Positions 18,006-26,585 of a DNA stretch of 32,699 nt are shown piece after piece (the stretch's first letter is position 1; the number at the start of each line of letters is the position of its first letter). The notes under the pieces were generated by a model that saw nothing but the letters and a program-made list of their open reading frames with translations, was not told the DNA's origin and ran no database searches. The stretch lies in the IMG/VR virus record IMGVR_UViG_3300007276_000162, positions 1 through 32,699 of that record. One strand, given 5' to 3'. Made by a program: the position numbers and the translations under genes. The DNA comes from a virus.

Positions 18006-19459
18006 GTGTTCTCATTCACCTTAAATCTCTTACTACGGTTGTCAGATGGGTTGTTACCAATCAACTCTTGTCCAAATCTCATTGTGCCTCTCTTGTTTGC
18101 AGACCGTCCAATGTTCCTCGGTATGTTAACCTTAAACTCACTGTTCAGTTTTCCTTCACCTACAAGGAAACTTGTGAACTTACCATTGTTCAAGTTAGAC
18201 GGGTCTCGTAACTTAGAACGGATCTCATCTATAGTAGGATCGTGACTGAACAACTCAGAGTAATCGTCTGACTTGAGGATCTTCTCTTCCAACTTGTCAT
18301 CAACACTTACACCTCTGATACCATAACGACTTGTAGATAACTGTAGTTCTACGATTGCAGGGTTGGGTAATGGTGCAGTTGATGGCAGGGGGATGTAAGG
18401 CATGATACCAATCTTAGGAATACCGGGTAGGACAACACATGGTGATTCCTTCGCTGCAATGACCGCATTCTTTGCACCTTTCGCAAAGTCAGCAAAGGTA
18501 GACTTAATCGCATAGTCTGCATGAATCGCTTCTGTTGCGCGACCTACCAGAGTACCGTAGAATGTGGACAGGTTGGTGAGACCCCCAGGCATACCACCGT
18601 AAGTCTTACCGTAGTAGTCCATCATAGGGCCACCAAACGTTCCCTTGTGACCAATCATTGATACATGTCGTGCAGTTATGTTTGCAGTAGAAGACGCAGC
18701 GACCCACTCGTTTACCGCAGTGGTAATCAGATCCACACCCGTCAAGAGTTCGGTTGATGCTTCGGTAAACATATTCAGGTTACCCTTAGTGATCAAGTAT
18801 CGATCTCCCAGAGTGGTAGAGGTATTCATACCCACAACCTGTTCACCTTTATTACCCTTGACCGTACTGTTCTGATCGCGGTTTATAGTTTGGGTGTGTC
18901 GACCTTTGATATTTTCGACTTTGTCTCCAGACACATCAACATTATAATCCCCACCAACACTAACATTGAAATCGCCATCTATGCGTAGGTCAACGTTACC
19001 TTTATAAACTAGATCCCCTTCCCCTTCGACAATAGTTTTGGAATCACCACCAACAACTTCGATACGTTGTTTGCGGGTTGAAATGACAACACTACCATCC
19101 GCACGTAATTCAATACCTGCACCGGTTCGATGTTTAATTAATATACGTTCACCACCCGGTGTGTCATCCATCTCAAATGAATGCCCACTCGGCGTCTCGG
19201 ATACCTGATTGTACGGGAATACAGAGGGTTCTTGATCAGGTAGATCCAAATCTACTCCGACATCTCCACCCCCTATGGAAAGGTTGTTGACCTTCTCTCC
19301 TGTCGCGGCTTTACTAATACTATTATCGTAGAAGTATTCGCGTTTAGGAAACTCGCCGGTCGGATCAGAAAACCCATCCTTGGGGATACCCTCCGTAACT
19401 TCTTTTGCAATACCCTGTTTGTCTACTCGGGTCTTGTATTCATCTGAAAAGTTTGTCAT
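18002..19459 (-). CDS. 5: gp5-type beta-helix needle (cell-puncturing spike) protein
   Basis: A 485-residue protein equivalent to the C-terminal needle of T4 gp5, encoded alone. Residues about 82-135 carry the gp5/VgrG entry segment (FPYNQVSETPSGHSFEMDDT, then PGGERI and ELRADGSVVIS). Residues about 150-215 show the eight-residue beta-helix period: VDLRIDGDFNVSVGGDYNVD, then VSGDKVENIKG. This repeat builds a trimeric triangular spike that pierces the outer membrane. Residues about 340-485 are proline-rich and then charged, and are not recognised. It overlaps both neighbours by ATGA, and the OB-fold part lies two genes upstream. Confidence 0.85.
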   Translation of the reverse strand: MTNFSDEYKTRVDKQGIAKEVTEGIPKDGFSDPTGEFPKREYFYDNSISKAATGEKVNNLSIGGGDVGVDLDLPDQEPSVFPYNQVSETPSGHSFEMDDTPGGERILIKHRTGAGIELRADGSVVISTRKQRIEVVGGDSKTIVEGEGDLVYKGNVDLRIDGDFNVSVGGDYNVDVSGDKVENIKGRHTQTINRDQNSTVKGNKGEQVVGMNTSTTLGDRYLITKGNLNMFTEASTELLTGVDLITTAVNEWVAASSTANITARHVSMIGHKGTFGGPMMDYYGKTYGGMPGGLTNLSTFYGTLVGRATEAIHADYAIKSTFADFAKGAKNAVIAAKESPCVVLPGIPKIGIMPYIPLPSTAPLPNPAIVELQLSTSRYGIRGVSVDDKLEEKILKSDDYSELFSHDPTIDEIRSKLRDPSNLNNGKFTSFLVGEGKLNSEFKVNIPRNIGRSANKRGTMRFGQELIGNNPSDNRSKRFKVNENT

Positions 19460-21369
19460 GAGTTGATCTCATTCGTGGTAAATGGCCCCCTAGTTATTGG
19501 GGTATCGAACTTGGAGTCCTTGTCAAAGTTTGACTTAACGTATGCACGAACATCAAATCCGGGATCATTAGTCAAGTCGTCAATATCAGAGTGTCCGATC
19601 ACCTGTCCACCCGGATAGACATTATAGAATGCACGACAGAAGTGGTCAAAGGAATTGAACTGACTACGGGTCAATGATTGTGCGGAGATGTATCGAGTGA
19701 TATTCTGAGTCTCACTAGGTACGTTGATACCACCCACAAAACAAATTGCGATACTATATCGATTGTGATTATTGAAGAGACCAGCGGAAGCGTGTTCACC
19801 CTCTAGGTTGACAGGGCGTCCTCTCTGAATAGATCCATCTCTTCGAATGATGTAGTGATAACCAATGCCGTCCAACCCTTCTTCTAGGTGGATGTTATTG
19901 ATCTCTTCACTACCGATGTTCTTGTTGGTCGGGGTTTCTGTCCAGTGACAAACTACCTCAGTAACCTCTCTCCGGATGTTACGGAGTTCTGCCTGTAGTT
20001 CTTCTACCGAAGAAACGTATGGGAAGACTGGTTCACCTTTTCCTTTAGTCCACGACTTCGCATAGGAACCGATTATGTAAGGTGTATCGAAGACTTGAGT
20101 GGATACCGTACTGCGAGTCGCAGAGGTTATGGTGGTGTCGATCGTCTTTAGGAACGTTCGGATATCTTGTGCATCTTTGCCGGTGGACTTATATAATAGA
20201 TCAATACATAGAGATACGTCCTGTGAGTTACCCTGAGATAACTTTATTATTCTGGAGTACTCACTCTTTGGCAACTTTGGCGCAAATGCTTTTAAACGTT
20301 TGTTTATATCTGTTAGAGTTTTAATAGACAGTGAGCTTATTATACCAGTTTCGCCGTCATTGGCAAGCTTTGATTTCACCAAACTGTTCTTTTGATCTGC
20401 GAGTGCTAGGTATCGGTTACGCAGATTCTGTTGATTCTGTGACGACTCAATGACTTCTTTACCCGTGGCAGTTTTACTTCCCGATAATGTTTTGAAATCA
20501 TTCTCTCCACCAACCAGATTCTGTTTGATCTCTTGTGCCTTGGTAATGACATTTGAAAGGGATGCAAGCGGATCTGTCTTCACATTCTTGATTGCAAGAG
20601 AGAACTCGCTATCACCGGTAGGCATAGACGAGGTAAAACTACTCGATGTGAACTCACCGAATGTAGGAGATGTTGAATCGTTGTCCATGGCAGAGGGTAA
20701 GATCATAGTGCGGTTTACATCAGTAACACTACCCACCAAGGTTGTCAGTTCGTCTGTTACACTTGAGATCGCATCTGTTGCAAGTGAATTGATTGAGGTA
20801 GAGGTGAATCCACCAATCTTACCTGTTAGATCTGTACCTGCCTGTAACAAACCAGCGGGAGATGCATCCATCACCTTCTTAGTCAGATCACCTGCAAGAT
20901 CACTAGGATCAGGTAAACCTTTCCCCAAACCGGTAATTGCTTGTAGTATTGCTGCAATTGTACCCGAAATACCCCCTGTAACGTCCAGAGAAGACGTATC
21001 AGGGAGGGTTAGTCCATTAGAGTCAGTGGTAAAGGATATTTCAACCTTTGCAGCAAATGCACCAGAGATTTTACTCTTGACCGCATTGACCGCATCAGTC
21101 TTGAGGTTCTCGATACTCGCAGACCCCGCATCCAATAGACCTTCGGTAGTAACACCCTTGAGTTTAGCAGACGCATCCTGAAACTTGTCGACCTTTGAGG
21201 TCAGTGACTTGACTCCACCATTAACCTCATTGACAATCGCACCTGCTTGAGAAACCTTTGCGTTGATCTGTGCATTGGTTGCAGTCTGTGCTGACTTGGT
21301 TAAGGAGGTTCTATCAAAGGAGGATGAACTTCTCTGTACCAGATCCTTTAGTTTTGATTTATCGGTCAT
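19456..21369 (-). CDS. tail hub protein with C-terminal N-acetylmuramoyl-L-alanine amidase domain
   Basis: A 637-residue protein between the OB protein and the needle, overlapping both by ATGA. Residues 1-420 are Ser/Thr/Ala-rich, helical and low in aromatics, and look like a spacer or structural region. Residues about 470-612 are a type-2 amidase (Amidase_2, T7 lysozyme/AmpD fold): CHWTET (His475), GIGYHYIIRRDG (His505), GEHASAG (His526) and GHSDIDDLTNDPGFD (His593, Asp602). His475, His593 and Asp602 are the expected zinc ligands. The Lys that precedes the Asp by two in AmpD is Thr600 here. The enzyme would cut the amide bond between MurNAc and L-alanine to open peptidoglycan during injection. 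It probably replaces the lysozyme activity of T4 gp5. Confidence 0.85.
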   Translation of the reverse strand: MTDKSKLKDLVQRSSSSFDRTSLTKSAQTATNAQINAKVSQAGAIVNEVNGGVKSLTSKVDKFQDASAKLKGVTTEGLLDAGSASIENLKTDAVNAVKSKISGAFAAKVEISFTTDSNGLTLPDTSSLDVTGGISGTIAAILQAITGLGKGLPDPSDLAGDLTKKVMDASPAGLLQAGTDLTGKIGGFTSTSINSLATDAISSVTDELTTLVGSVTDVNRTMILPSAMDNDSTSPTFGEFTSSSFTSSMPTGDSEFSLAIKNVKTDPLASLSNVITKAQEIKQNLVGGENDFKTLSGSKTATGKEVIESSQNQQNLRNRYLALADQKNSLVKSKLANDGETGIISSLSIKTLTDINKRLKAFAPKLPKSEYSRIIKLSQGNSQDVSLCIDLLYKSTGKDAQDIRTFLKTIDTTITSATRSTVSTQVFDTPYIIGSYAKSWTKGKGEPVFPYVSSVEELQAELRNIRREVTEVVCHWTETPTNKNIGSEEINNIHLEEGLDGIGYHYIIRRDGSIQRGRPVNLEGEHASAGLFNNHNRYSIAICFVGGINVPSETQNITRYISAQSLTRSQFNSFDHFCRAFYNVYPGGQVIGHSDIDDLTNDPGFDVRAYVKSNFDKDSKFDTPITRGPFTTNEINS

Positions 21370-22217
21370 TCAAATGCCTCATCGTATGCGGTCTGTGCAA
21401 GTATGTCAGTACGGTTTGTTGTGATAATATAATTCCTGTTAAAGATTCTACTGGCAGACTCGATGTCTGTAGTGTTCAACAGTTTACGATTAACTGAACT
21501 ATATCTATTCCGTAACTCAAACAACACATAGGATAGTTGTATTGAAAACAATCTCCAGTCAGACGTGGGTTGGAATTGTTGTGCAAACGCAAGCAGTCCA
21601 TTGAATCTACTACCAACATTGTCAGAACGTTCCCAACCTGCAATACCTATTTTAGGATCTGTAATATTATGAAAGGTTCTGAATAGTGATACAGACTGTA
21701 ACGCACCAGTGATTGCAGCGGCATGAATAAGATTGTATCCATTATCAAGGAAGAACTTCATGGACTGTTGTCGTCTCAATTGACTAGAAGTCAATGCGAC
21801 ATCATCGTCTGCAAGTGGTTCCTGTACTGAGTTCTGTAGACGAGCATTGGTTTCTATTGATCCTGTCTTACCTAACTGTACGTTAGTGGGGAACTCTAGT
21901 CGAGGTAGACTACCCATCACCAGAGGTATCTGAGAGGACGCACCATCAAGGAAACAACCAAACACGAATGATCCTGCAAGGAGTTGTGGTATGCGACCAA
22001 AACCGGATACACCACCCTCGGTCGTAGGAAGTAATACCTGTGCCCACGGCAGATCCTTCTCGGGTATCTCACCGGTACTTGGATTGTGTACACCATTGAT
22101 ACGTACCTTAACACGACCCTCTAGTCCACTAGGAGGATGTGCATTGATAACGGTACCAAAGAACCACCGGTAGTCGTCACCATAATACTCTTGTTGTATT
22201 GGTCTTAGAATGTTCAT
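21366..22217 (-). CDS. gp5-like hub protein: OB fold plus degenerate tail-lysozyme-like domain
   Basis: A 283-residue protein. Residues about 15-105 form the gp5/VgrG-type OB fold (RWFFGTVINAHPPSGLEGRV, then GVHNPSTGEIPEKDLPWAQV, then GVSGFGRIPQLLAGSFVFG). Residues about 148-265 resemble the phage tail lysozyme family (PF18013-like): FFLDNGYNLIHAAAITGALQ, GIAGWE, SRFNGLLAFAQ, QLSYVLFELRN. The family's G-N-L-x-x-E-S motif is GALQSVS at 171-177, with Val176 where the catalytic Glu belongs. So the fold seems kept and the activity lost. It follows the gp27-like gene by an ATGA overlap, matching the gp27-gp5 partnership in the T4 hub. Confidence 0.8.
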   Translation of the reverse strand: MNILRPIQQEYYGDDYRWFFGTVINAHPPSGLEGRVKVRINGVHNPSTGEIPEKDLPWAQVLLPTTEGGVSGFGRIPQLLAGSFVFGCFLDGASSQIPLVMGSLPRLEFPTNVQLGKTGSIETNARLQNSVQEPLADDDVALTSSQLRRQQSMKFFLDNGYNLIHAAAITGALQSVSLFRTFHNITDPKIGIAGWERSDNVGSRFNGLLAFAQQFQPTSDWRLFSIQLSYVLFELRNRYSSVNRKLLNTTDIESASRIFNRNYIITTNRTDILAQTAYDEAFE

Positions 22218-23557
22218 AGGGTAAAGGTACTCGGTATGTCACCCAGTTTAACTAATCGTGCACTCACACTGTGATCCTCATCTAACATATTATGGGCAGT
22301 GTTCATCAGTAGATAGTCACCTGATCTCTTGTTATCAATACTCTTGTTGACATCTTTCGAGGATGCTGAACTGTTAGGGTTCAGGAATATCAATCGTAGT
22401 CTTGCACCCGGCGATATCTTACTTTCAAAGAACAACCCACCGTCCATCTCAATATCAATCATATTCTTTCTGAGAATCTGACGTATGATTTTGTTCTTGA
22501 CTTTTAGTCGTGACTCGTATAGAGTAGTACCATCAATCAACTGTGACTCGTCGTGGTAACTCTTGAATTGGTTATAGGTGTTAGACGAGGTCACTTGATG
22601 TATTGCAATCGCATCGTACTCATCTGAGGGTTTGCCTCCGATAACCAAGGAGGGATCGAATATGGTCTGAGTTGTTGTTGGACTAATCAACTCGTTGGTA
22701 TAGAAGTCTTGAATAATCTCTCGTACGGATATGTGAGTATCAAACCTTTGACCAGTGTGTGTATCCAGACTAGAATAGAAAGAACCGATTGCACCCTCTT
22801 CGTATAGTGCGAGAGCATCTTCCGCATTAGTCTCTTCGAAGTGTGTGATTTGTTCACGATCAACGTCACCTTCTCCAGACATCATCGCATCAGTGTATCG
22901 GAGTGGCAAGTCCTCGTTGATTACGTCAGCTCGTAACAACTCATCCAATGATTGGAATATGAGATCGTTATTATAGAGATCCGCAGAGAGGTAAATGGGA
23001 GAACCTGTACGAGTGGTCATTCGATTTTTCAACCACACGATAGTCTCTAGGGGACTCATATATGGGATGACGAACTTTCTTTGTCCCTGTGCACTACCCT
23101 CGAACCTTTTTGTTTTGATAACTTCTTTACCAAGATCTCGTTGGGATATGTCAATGATTGCGTCTTCTAATGTACCTTCGTAGGATCTACTGATACACTT
23201 CATCGCATTGACATAGACGTGTTCTTCCACTAGATCAATGGACAGTACTTCTGATCGTTCGTTTGTCTTCTCGACATCGTTGATCTTAGAGAAGAAGAAT
23301 GTCTTATTGATATGGGGCGCATGGGGGTTATCACCATTCGCAACGACTATGTTGATTCTCTCGGTACCTGTCGTGGATAGTTCAGTTCGAAAACCAAAGT
23401 CGTCCAGCATGACCATACGTGCATCAACATATTCTTTGTGTAAACTTTCAAAGAAACTTAGTTCGACTATGTTCTGACGCACGTCAATGACTTTATTGTC
23501 CGAACCCGAAGATAGGATGACATCCGCATTGATGATTGTGAATCGTGATTTAGCCAT
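22214..23557 (-). CDS. 27: baseplate central hub protein, gp27-like
   Basis: A 447-residue protein (T4 gp27 has 391). Identified mainly by its place between gp53 and the OB-fold gp5-like gene and by its beta-rich hub-like pattern, with IVELSFFESLHKEYVDARMV and GTERINIVV near the N-terminus and MSPLETIVWLKNRM near residue 170, as in gp27/Mu gp44-type hub proteins that switch three-fold to six-fold symmetry. It ends with SARLVKLGDIPSTFTL. Its start shares one base with the gp53 stop (TAATG), and its end overlaps the next gene by ATGA, indicating coupled translation. It would form the trimeric platform for the needle and the first tube ring. Confidence 0.8.
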   Translation of the reverse strand: MAKSRFTIINADVILSSGSDNKVIDVRQNIVELSFFESLHKEYVDARMVMLDDFGFRTELSTTGTERINIVVANGDNPHAPHINKTFFFSKINDVEKTNERSEVLSIDLVEEHVYVNAMKCISRSYEGTLEDAIIDISQRDLGKEVIKTKRFEGSAQGQRKFVIPYMSPLETIVWLKNRMTTRTGSPIYLSADLYNNDLIFQSLDELLRADVINEDLPLRYTDAMMSGEGDVDREQITHFEETNAEDALALYEEGAIGSFYSSLDTHTGQRFDTHISVREIIQDFYTNELISPTTTQTIFDPSLVIGGKPSDEYDAIAIHQVTSSNTYNQFKSYHDESQLIDGTTLYESRLKVKNKIIRQILRKNMIDIEMDGGLFFESKISPGARLRLIFLNPNSSASSKDVNKSIDNKRSGDYLLMNTAHNMLDEDHSVSARLVKLGDIPSTFTL

Positions 23558-24309
23558 TAATCGTTTGCCAACTGTCTCTTCAACTCACCGACTAACTCAC
23601 CTACTAGATTCTTTTTGATTACACGTATCCTTTTGGATTTATCATTCTCATCAATCAACCACTGTAGGTTTGTTACTGGATCTACACCACCCATTGGATC
23701 GAAGAACCGATCTTTCTCTTCCCCAGAATCGTTTGCATAATGGTGTGTACCTTCATACTCATACACGGTATCCAGCAGACTTGCCCCTAACTGTAGTGGA
23801 TCTGAACTGTCTGGTAATTGATAGGATAAAGTACTATTTCCGGTTAGGTTGGTGGTCGAAGAAACCACAATCTCAGCGAGACCTAGGTTCTTACGTACGA
23901 CCGTACCCTTTTTATTTCCCACATAGACTTCAGTCCCAGTAGGATATAACCCAGAGAACAACGCAGCACTGTCCGCAGTGAGTGCCTGTAACTTACAGGT
24001 GTAGTGTTTAAAGTATTCACTCTGTGCACGTTCCATAATCTGTGTACGGGACATAGGCCATCCAGTCTCTCGTAGACGTTCGTTCATTAGATAGAACGTC
24101 CAGTCATAGTCACTCTTCTCATAGAGACGATAGGATAGTGTATCGGGTCGTTCTCCGTCACGTATCTCATACTCTGTATATGCAGAAGCATCATCACGAT
24201 ATGTGTCAATTAGATCGGAATAGTTGGCAAGGTTCTGAAACTGAGTTGAATTGTTTTCATTGCCGAATATGTATGCGATCTTTGGAACTTTTTCGAAATA
24301 ACTTGACAT
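23557..24309 (-). CDS. 53: baseplate wedge protein gp53
   Basis: A 250-residue protein (196 in T4). The N-terminal half has the gp53 signature: YEIRDGERPDTLSYRLYEKS followed by DYDWTFYLMNERL, a pattern resembling a LysM-like fold. The C-terminal half continues with beta strands and ends NLQWLIDENDKSKRIRVIKK. In T4, gp53 links gp6, gp25 and the central hub when wedges join into the hexagonal baseplate. The gene's A of ATG is the last base of the gp48 stop codon (24309). Confidence 0.88.
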   Translation of the reverse strand: MSSYFEKVPKIAYIFGNENNSTQFQNLANYSDLIDTYRDDASAYTEYEIRDGERPDTLSYRLYEKSDYDWTFYLMNERLRETGWPMSRTQIMERAQSEYFKHYTCKLQALTADSAALFSGLYPTGTEVYVGNKKGTVVRKNLGLAEIVVSSTTNLTGNSTLSYQLPDSSDPLQLGASLLDTVYEYEGTHHYANDSGEEKDRFFDPMGGVDPVTNLQWLIDENDKSKRIRVIKKNLVGELVGELKRQLAND

Positions 24310-25457
24310 TAGAATCCTTCCTTGCTAACTTTGCCTTTGTGCATTGCGGCAATCTCGCGGAAACTCAAGTTGACTTGAACTTCAACAAACTCTCTTCCTT
24401 CAAACATACCACTAGATGTTCCGTTGAATGTAGTGTCTACACTCTCCAGATAACATCTCTGTATGTTGAATCCGGGGTTGGTACCGTCTCGGTTCTTGAT
24501 ATCAATCTGGAACACATTGGGGAACTCGTAGGCAAAGGGCGCACCTCCAGAAATCGTTATTGCTTCTGGATATACTTCTGAACGGAAGAACTTTAAGATC
24601 TCTTTGATCTCTACCTGTTCGTCTGCTTCTCGTGCAATCATAGTAAACGAGAATGCAAAGTTCCGCAGTTTGACTCGTTCGAATAACGTTCTCTCATTGG
24701 GTGCAGTGGATACACGTGTCGCACTCTGTGCAATGGCACCGGTCTGTGCTGCAATACTAGCACCACCGAGACCACCCAATGCAGCTCCACCCAATTTACC
24801 AAGTGCAGCACCGACAATACTACCTGCGGCAGGGCCCAATGCTTTACCAGCTGCATTTATTGCAAGGGACTTTGCAGCACCAGTCAACCGTCCGTCTTCA
24901 GATGATGCACTGCCTATATCTCCGGCAGCACCAAGTAGACCAACATCTACAACATTGTATGATACACCATCAGTATACTTTAGTCCACGTGAGAGGGGAA
25001 AGGTAACTGACCCGCCTGGATCCCCACCATCGACATTCTCGTATGACTTTAACAGTGTCTTGATTACACCGGAACTGGCTTCAGCCACAACTCCATCTCT
25101 CGCCTCGGAAGCCTTCTTCTCCGCTGTTGATCTTATCTCATTGACTTTGTTGATTGCTTCTCGACTAGACTTCGTTCTAGCATCAGTATCAACTTCTCCA
25201 CTGAGGTCAAAGAAGGAATCTATTTTGAAAACAGTGAAAATAATCCGACCCGGTGCGGTATCGAATCCACCATTGAGAGGATATCGTAAGTCCCGAGTTC
25301 GGTCTATTGTTTCTTGTGAGATGTCGACTGCGACTTCTCTATTGGGTGCACTATGTTGGGCCAGAACCACTTCCTCAGTCTTTGTCTGAGTTTCCTGTTT
25401 CCCCGGATCGACTGTCGATCGATTGATTGCTTTACTACCGCGTGTGCCACGTGACAT
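24309..25457 (-). CDS. 48: baseplate tail-tube cap protein gp48
   Basis: A 382-residue protein, near T4 gp48 (364). The N-terminal part holds LRYPLNGGFD and GRIIFTVFKID, and the central LSRGLKYTDGVSYN is characteristic of gp48. A hydrophobic Ala/Gly-rich run lies at about residues 195-245. The C-terminal part (FAFSFTMIAREADEQVEIKE, then ILKFFRSEVYPEA, then EVQVNLSFREI) is the tube-family fold. gp48 caps the hub and, with gp54, starts tube polymerisation. It is the first gene of the minus-strand baseplate operon, with a TATAAATA motif 41 nt upstream. Confidence 0.87.
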   Translation of the reverse strand: MSRGTRGSKAINRSTVDPGKQETQTKTEEVVLAQHSAPNREVAVDISQETIDRTRDLRYPLNGGFDTAPGRIIFTVFKIDSFFDLSGEVDTDARTKSSREAINKVNEIRSTAEKKASEARDGVVAEASSGVIKTLLKSYENVDGGDPGGSVTFPLSRGLKYTDGVSYNVVDVGLLGAAGDIGSASSEDGRLTGAAKSLAINAAGKALGPAAGSIVGAALGKLGGAALGGLGGASIAAQTGAIAQSATRVSTAPNERTLFERVKLRNFAFSFTMIAREADEQVEIKEILKFFRSEVYPEAITISGGAPFAYEFPNVFQIDIKNRDGTNPGFNIQRCYLESVDTTFNGTSSGMFEGREFVEVQVNLSFREIAAMHKGKVSKEGF

Positions 25458-25469
25458 TTTTAGTATACC

Positions 25470-25477
25470 CTAAATAA
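25470..25477 (+). promoter_or_regulatory. possible late promoter variant (CTAAATAA) for the gp4 operon
   Basis: On the plus strand, CTAAATAA resembles the late -10 octamer with mismatches and lies 36 nt before the gp4 ATG at 25514. It sits in the same 56-nt gap as the perfect minus-strand motif. An AGGAAAA ribosome-binding site follows at 25506. This is weaker evidence than for the other late motifs. Confidence 0.35.
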
Positions 25478-25497
25478 GTTTATAACATTTGTCTGTC

Positions 25498-25505
25498 TAT
25501 TTATA
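25498..25505 (-). promoter_or_regulatory. T4-type late promoter (TATAAATA) for the gp48 operon
   Basis: A perfect minus-strand TATAAATA lies in the 56-nt divergent gap between gp48 and gp4, ending 40 nt before the gp48 ATG. Downstream, AGGG lies about 10 nt before that ATG. It would drive the whole gp48-53-27-5 block. Confidence 0.75.
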
Positions 25506-25513
25506 GGAAAATA

Positions 25514-25999
25514 ATGGCGTATAAAGGAAAGTTTAAACCAAAAAACACTAAGAAATACGAAGGAGATCCTACTACTATTATTTATCGTAGTCTTTGGGAA
25601 CGACAATGTTTTCGTTGGTGTGATGATAATAAAGACGTGAAGTCGTGGTCAAGTGAAGAAGTGGTGATTCCCTATCTCTATGAGGTGGATAAGAAGTATC
25701 ATCGTTACTATATGGATCTCAAGATAACCTATAACAATGGTAAGACGGTACTTGTCGAAGTTAAACCTGACGCACAAACCCGTCCTCCTACTGGTCAGAG
25801 ACGTACCAAGCGGTATATCACTGAGGGATATACCTACGTTAAGAACATGAACAAGTGGGGTGCAGCAATGGAATATGCGTTGGATCGGGGGTGGACGTTC
25901 GAGATATGGACAGAGAAGACTCTGAGTAAGATGGGGATACTACCCAAGTCAACAAAACCACTGAAACCTCTTAAACCTTTCAAGAAAAAGACTAAATAG
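25514..25999 (+). CDS. 4: head completion nuclease gp4 (T4 gp50/gp4 family)
   Basis: A 161-residue protein, close to T4 gp4 (about 150). RSLWERQCFRWCDDN (Glu29), EEVVIPYLYEVDKKYHRYYM with Asp68, and TVLVEVKP (Glu82, Lys84) form the TnsA-like PD-(D/E)xK nuclease core typical of this family, followed by the conserved RPPTGQRRTKRYITEGYTYV-like tail. In T4, gp4 is needed to complete filled heads before tail joining, perhaps by trimming the packaged DNA end. It is the first gene of the plus-strand operon, with AGGAAAATA before the ATG. All apparent catalytic residues are present. Confidence 0.9.
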   Translation: MAYKGKFKPKNTKKYEGDPTTIIYRSLWERQCFRWCDDNKDVKSWSSEEVVIPYLYEVDKKYHRYYMDLKITYNNGKTVLVEVKPDAQTRPPTGQRRTKRYITEGYTYVKNMNKWGAAMEYALDRGWTFEIWTEKTLSKMGILPKSTKPLKPLKPFKKKTK

Positions 26000-26003
26000 A
26001 ATC

Positions 26004-26585
26004 ATGGCCGGATTATTTCAAAAAGTAGAATTAGAAGCGTTTCGTGCGGGGATCACACCTCGTACACGAGAGTCACGTGCGTGGTTCCGTAAGAAAGTAC
26101 AGAACATGGGTGTCAATAGACGCAGTTTGATGCGAGAAGAACCAGTGGAACAACGTGCAAAGTATGCAGCGGGTTCTATGTTTATGTTCTTTTACGATCC
26201 CAAACATCGTGACACCCTACCGTACTACGATTCGTTTCCATTGATCATTGCAATTGGCCCCGCACCGGGTGGATTCCATGGTCTGAACTTGCACTACCTA
26301 CCAATACCGTTACGTGCAAAGTTTCTGGATAGTCTAATGGACATCACAAACAATAAAAGGTATGACGAGTCAACTAAGTTTGATATGTCATATCAGTTCT
26401 TGAAGTCTTCGTCTACCATGAAGTACTTCAAACCCTGTTTCAAACACTACCTAACCAAACAGGTAGAGGGTAAACTCGCATACATTCCACCACCAGAGTG
26501 GGAGATTGCCACATTCTTACCTGCGGCACAATGGCAGAAAGGTGGTAGAAGTCAAGCATACTCAGATGCAAGGAAAATGATCTAA
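26004..26585 (+). CDS. conserved-looking phage protein, function unknown
   Basis: A 193-residue protein that starts 5 nt after gp4 and whose last stop base is the A of the next ATG (26585). I do not recognise a function. Seen: a basic N-terminal region (TRESRAWFRKKVQNMGVNRR, residues about 21-40), then SMFMFFYDPKHRDTLPYYDS and FPLIIAIGPAPGGFHGLNLH, a hydrophobic core suggesting a small globular fold, and an acid/aromatic end PPPEWEIATFLPAAQW. The FHGLNLHYLP segment is familiar to me from marine T4-like phages, where it is left as hypothetical or structural. Placement between gp4 and the tube gene suggests a head-completion or baseplate role. Confidence 0.8.
   Translation: MAGLFQKVELEAFRAGITPRTRESRAWFRKKVQNMGVNRRSLMREEPVEQRAKYAAGSMFMFFYDPKHRDTLPYYDSFPLIIAIGPAPGGFHGLNLHYLPIPLRAKFLDSLMDITNNKRYDESTKFDMSYQFLKSSSTMKYFKPCFKHYLTKQVEGKLAYIPPPEWEIATFLPAAQWQKGGRSQAYSDARKMI

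Noticed and set aside
20450-21181. A 243-codon plus-strand frame opposite the amidase gene
   Set aside because: It lies wholly antisense to a well-supported gene with amidase motifs, and its product shows no recognisable family. It reflects the Ser/Thr/Ala-rich codon pattern of the spacer region.
24604-25389. A 261-codon plus-strand frame opposite gp48
   Set aside because: It is antisense to gp48; its Pro/Ala-rich product mirrors the Ala/Gly-rich run of gp48.
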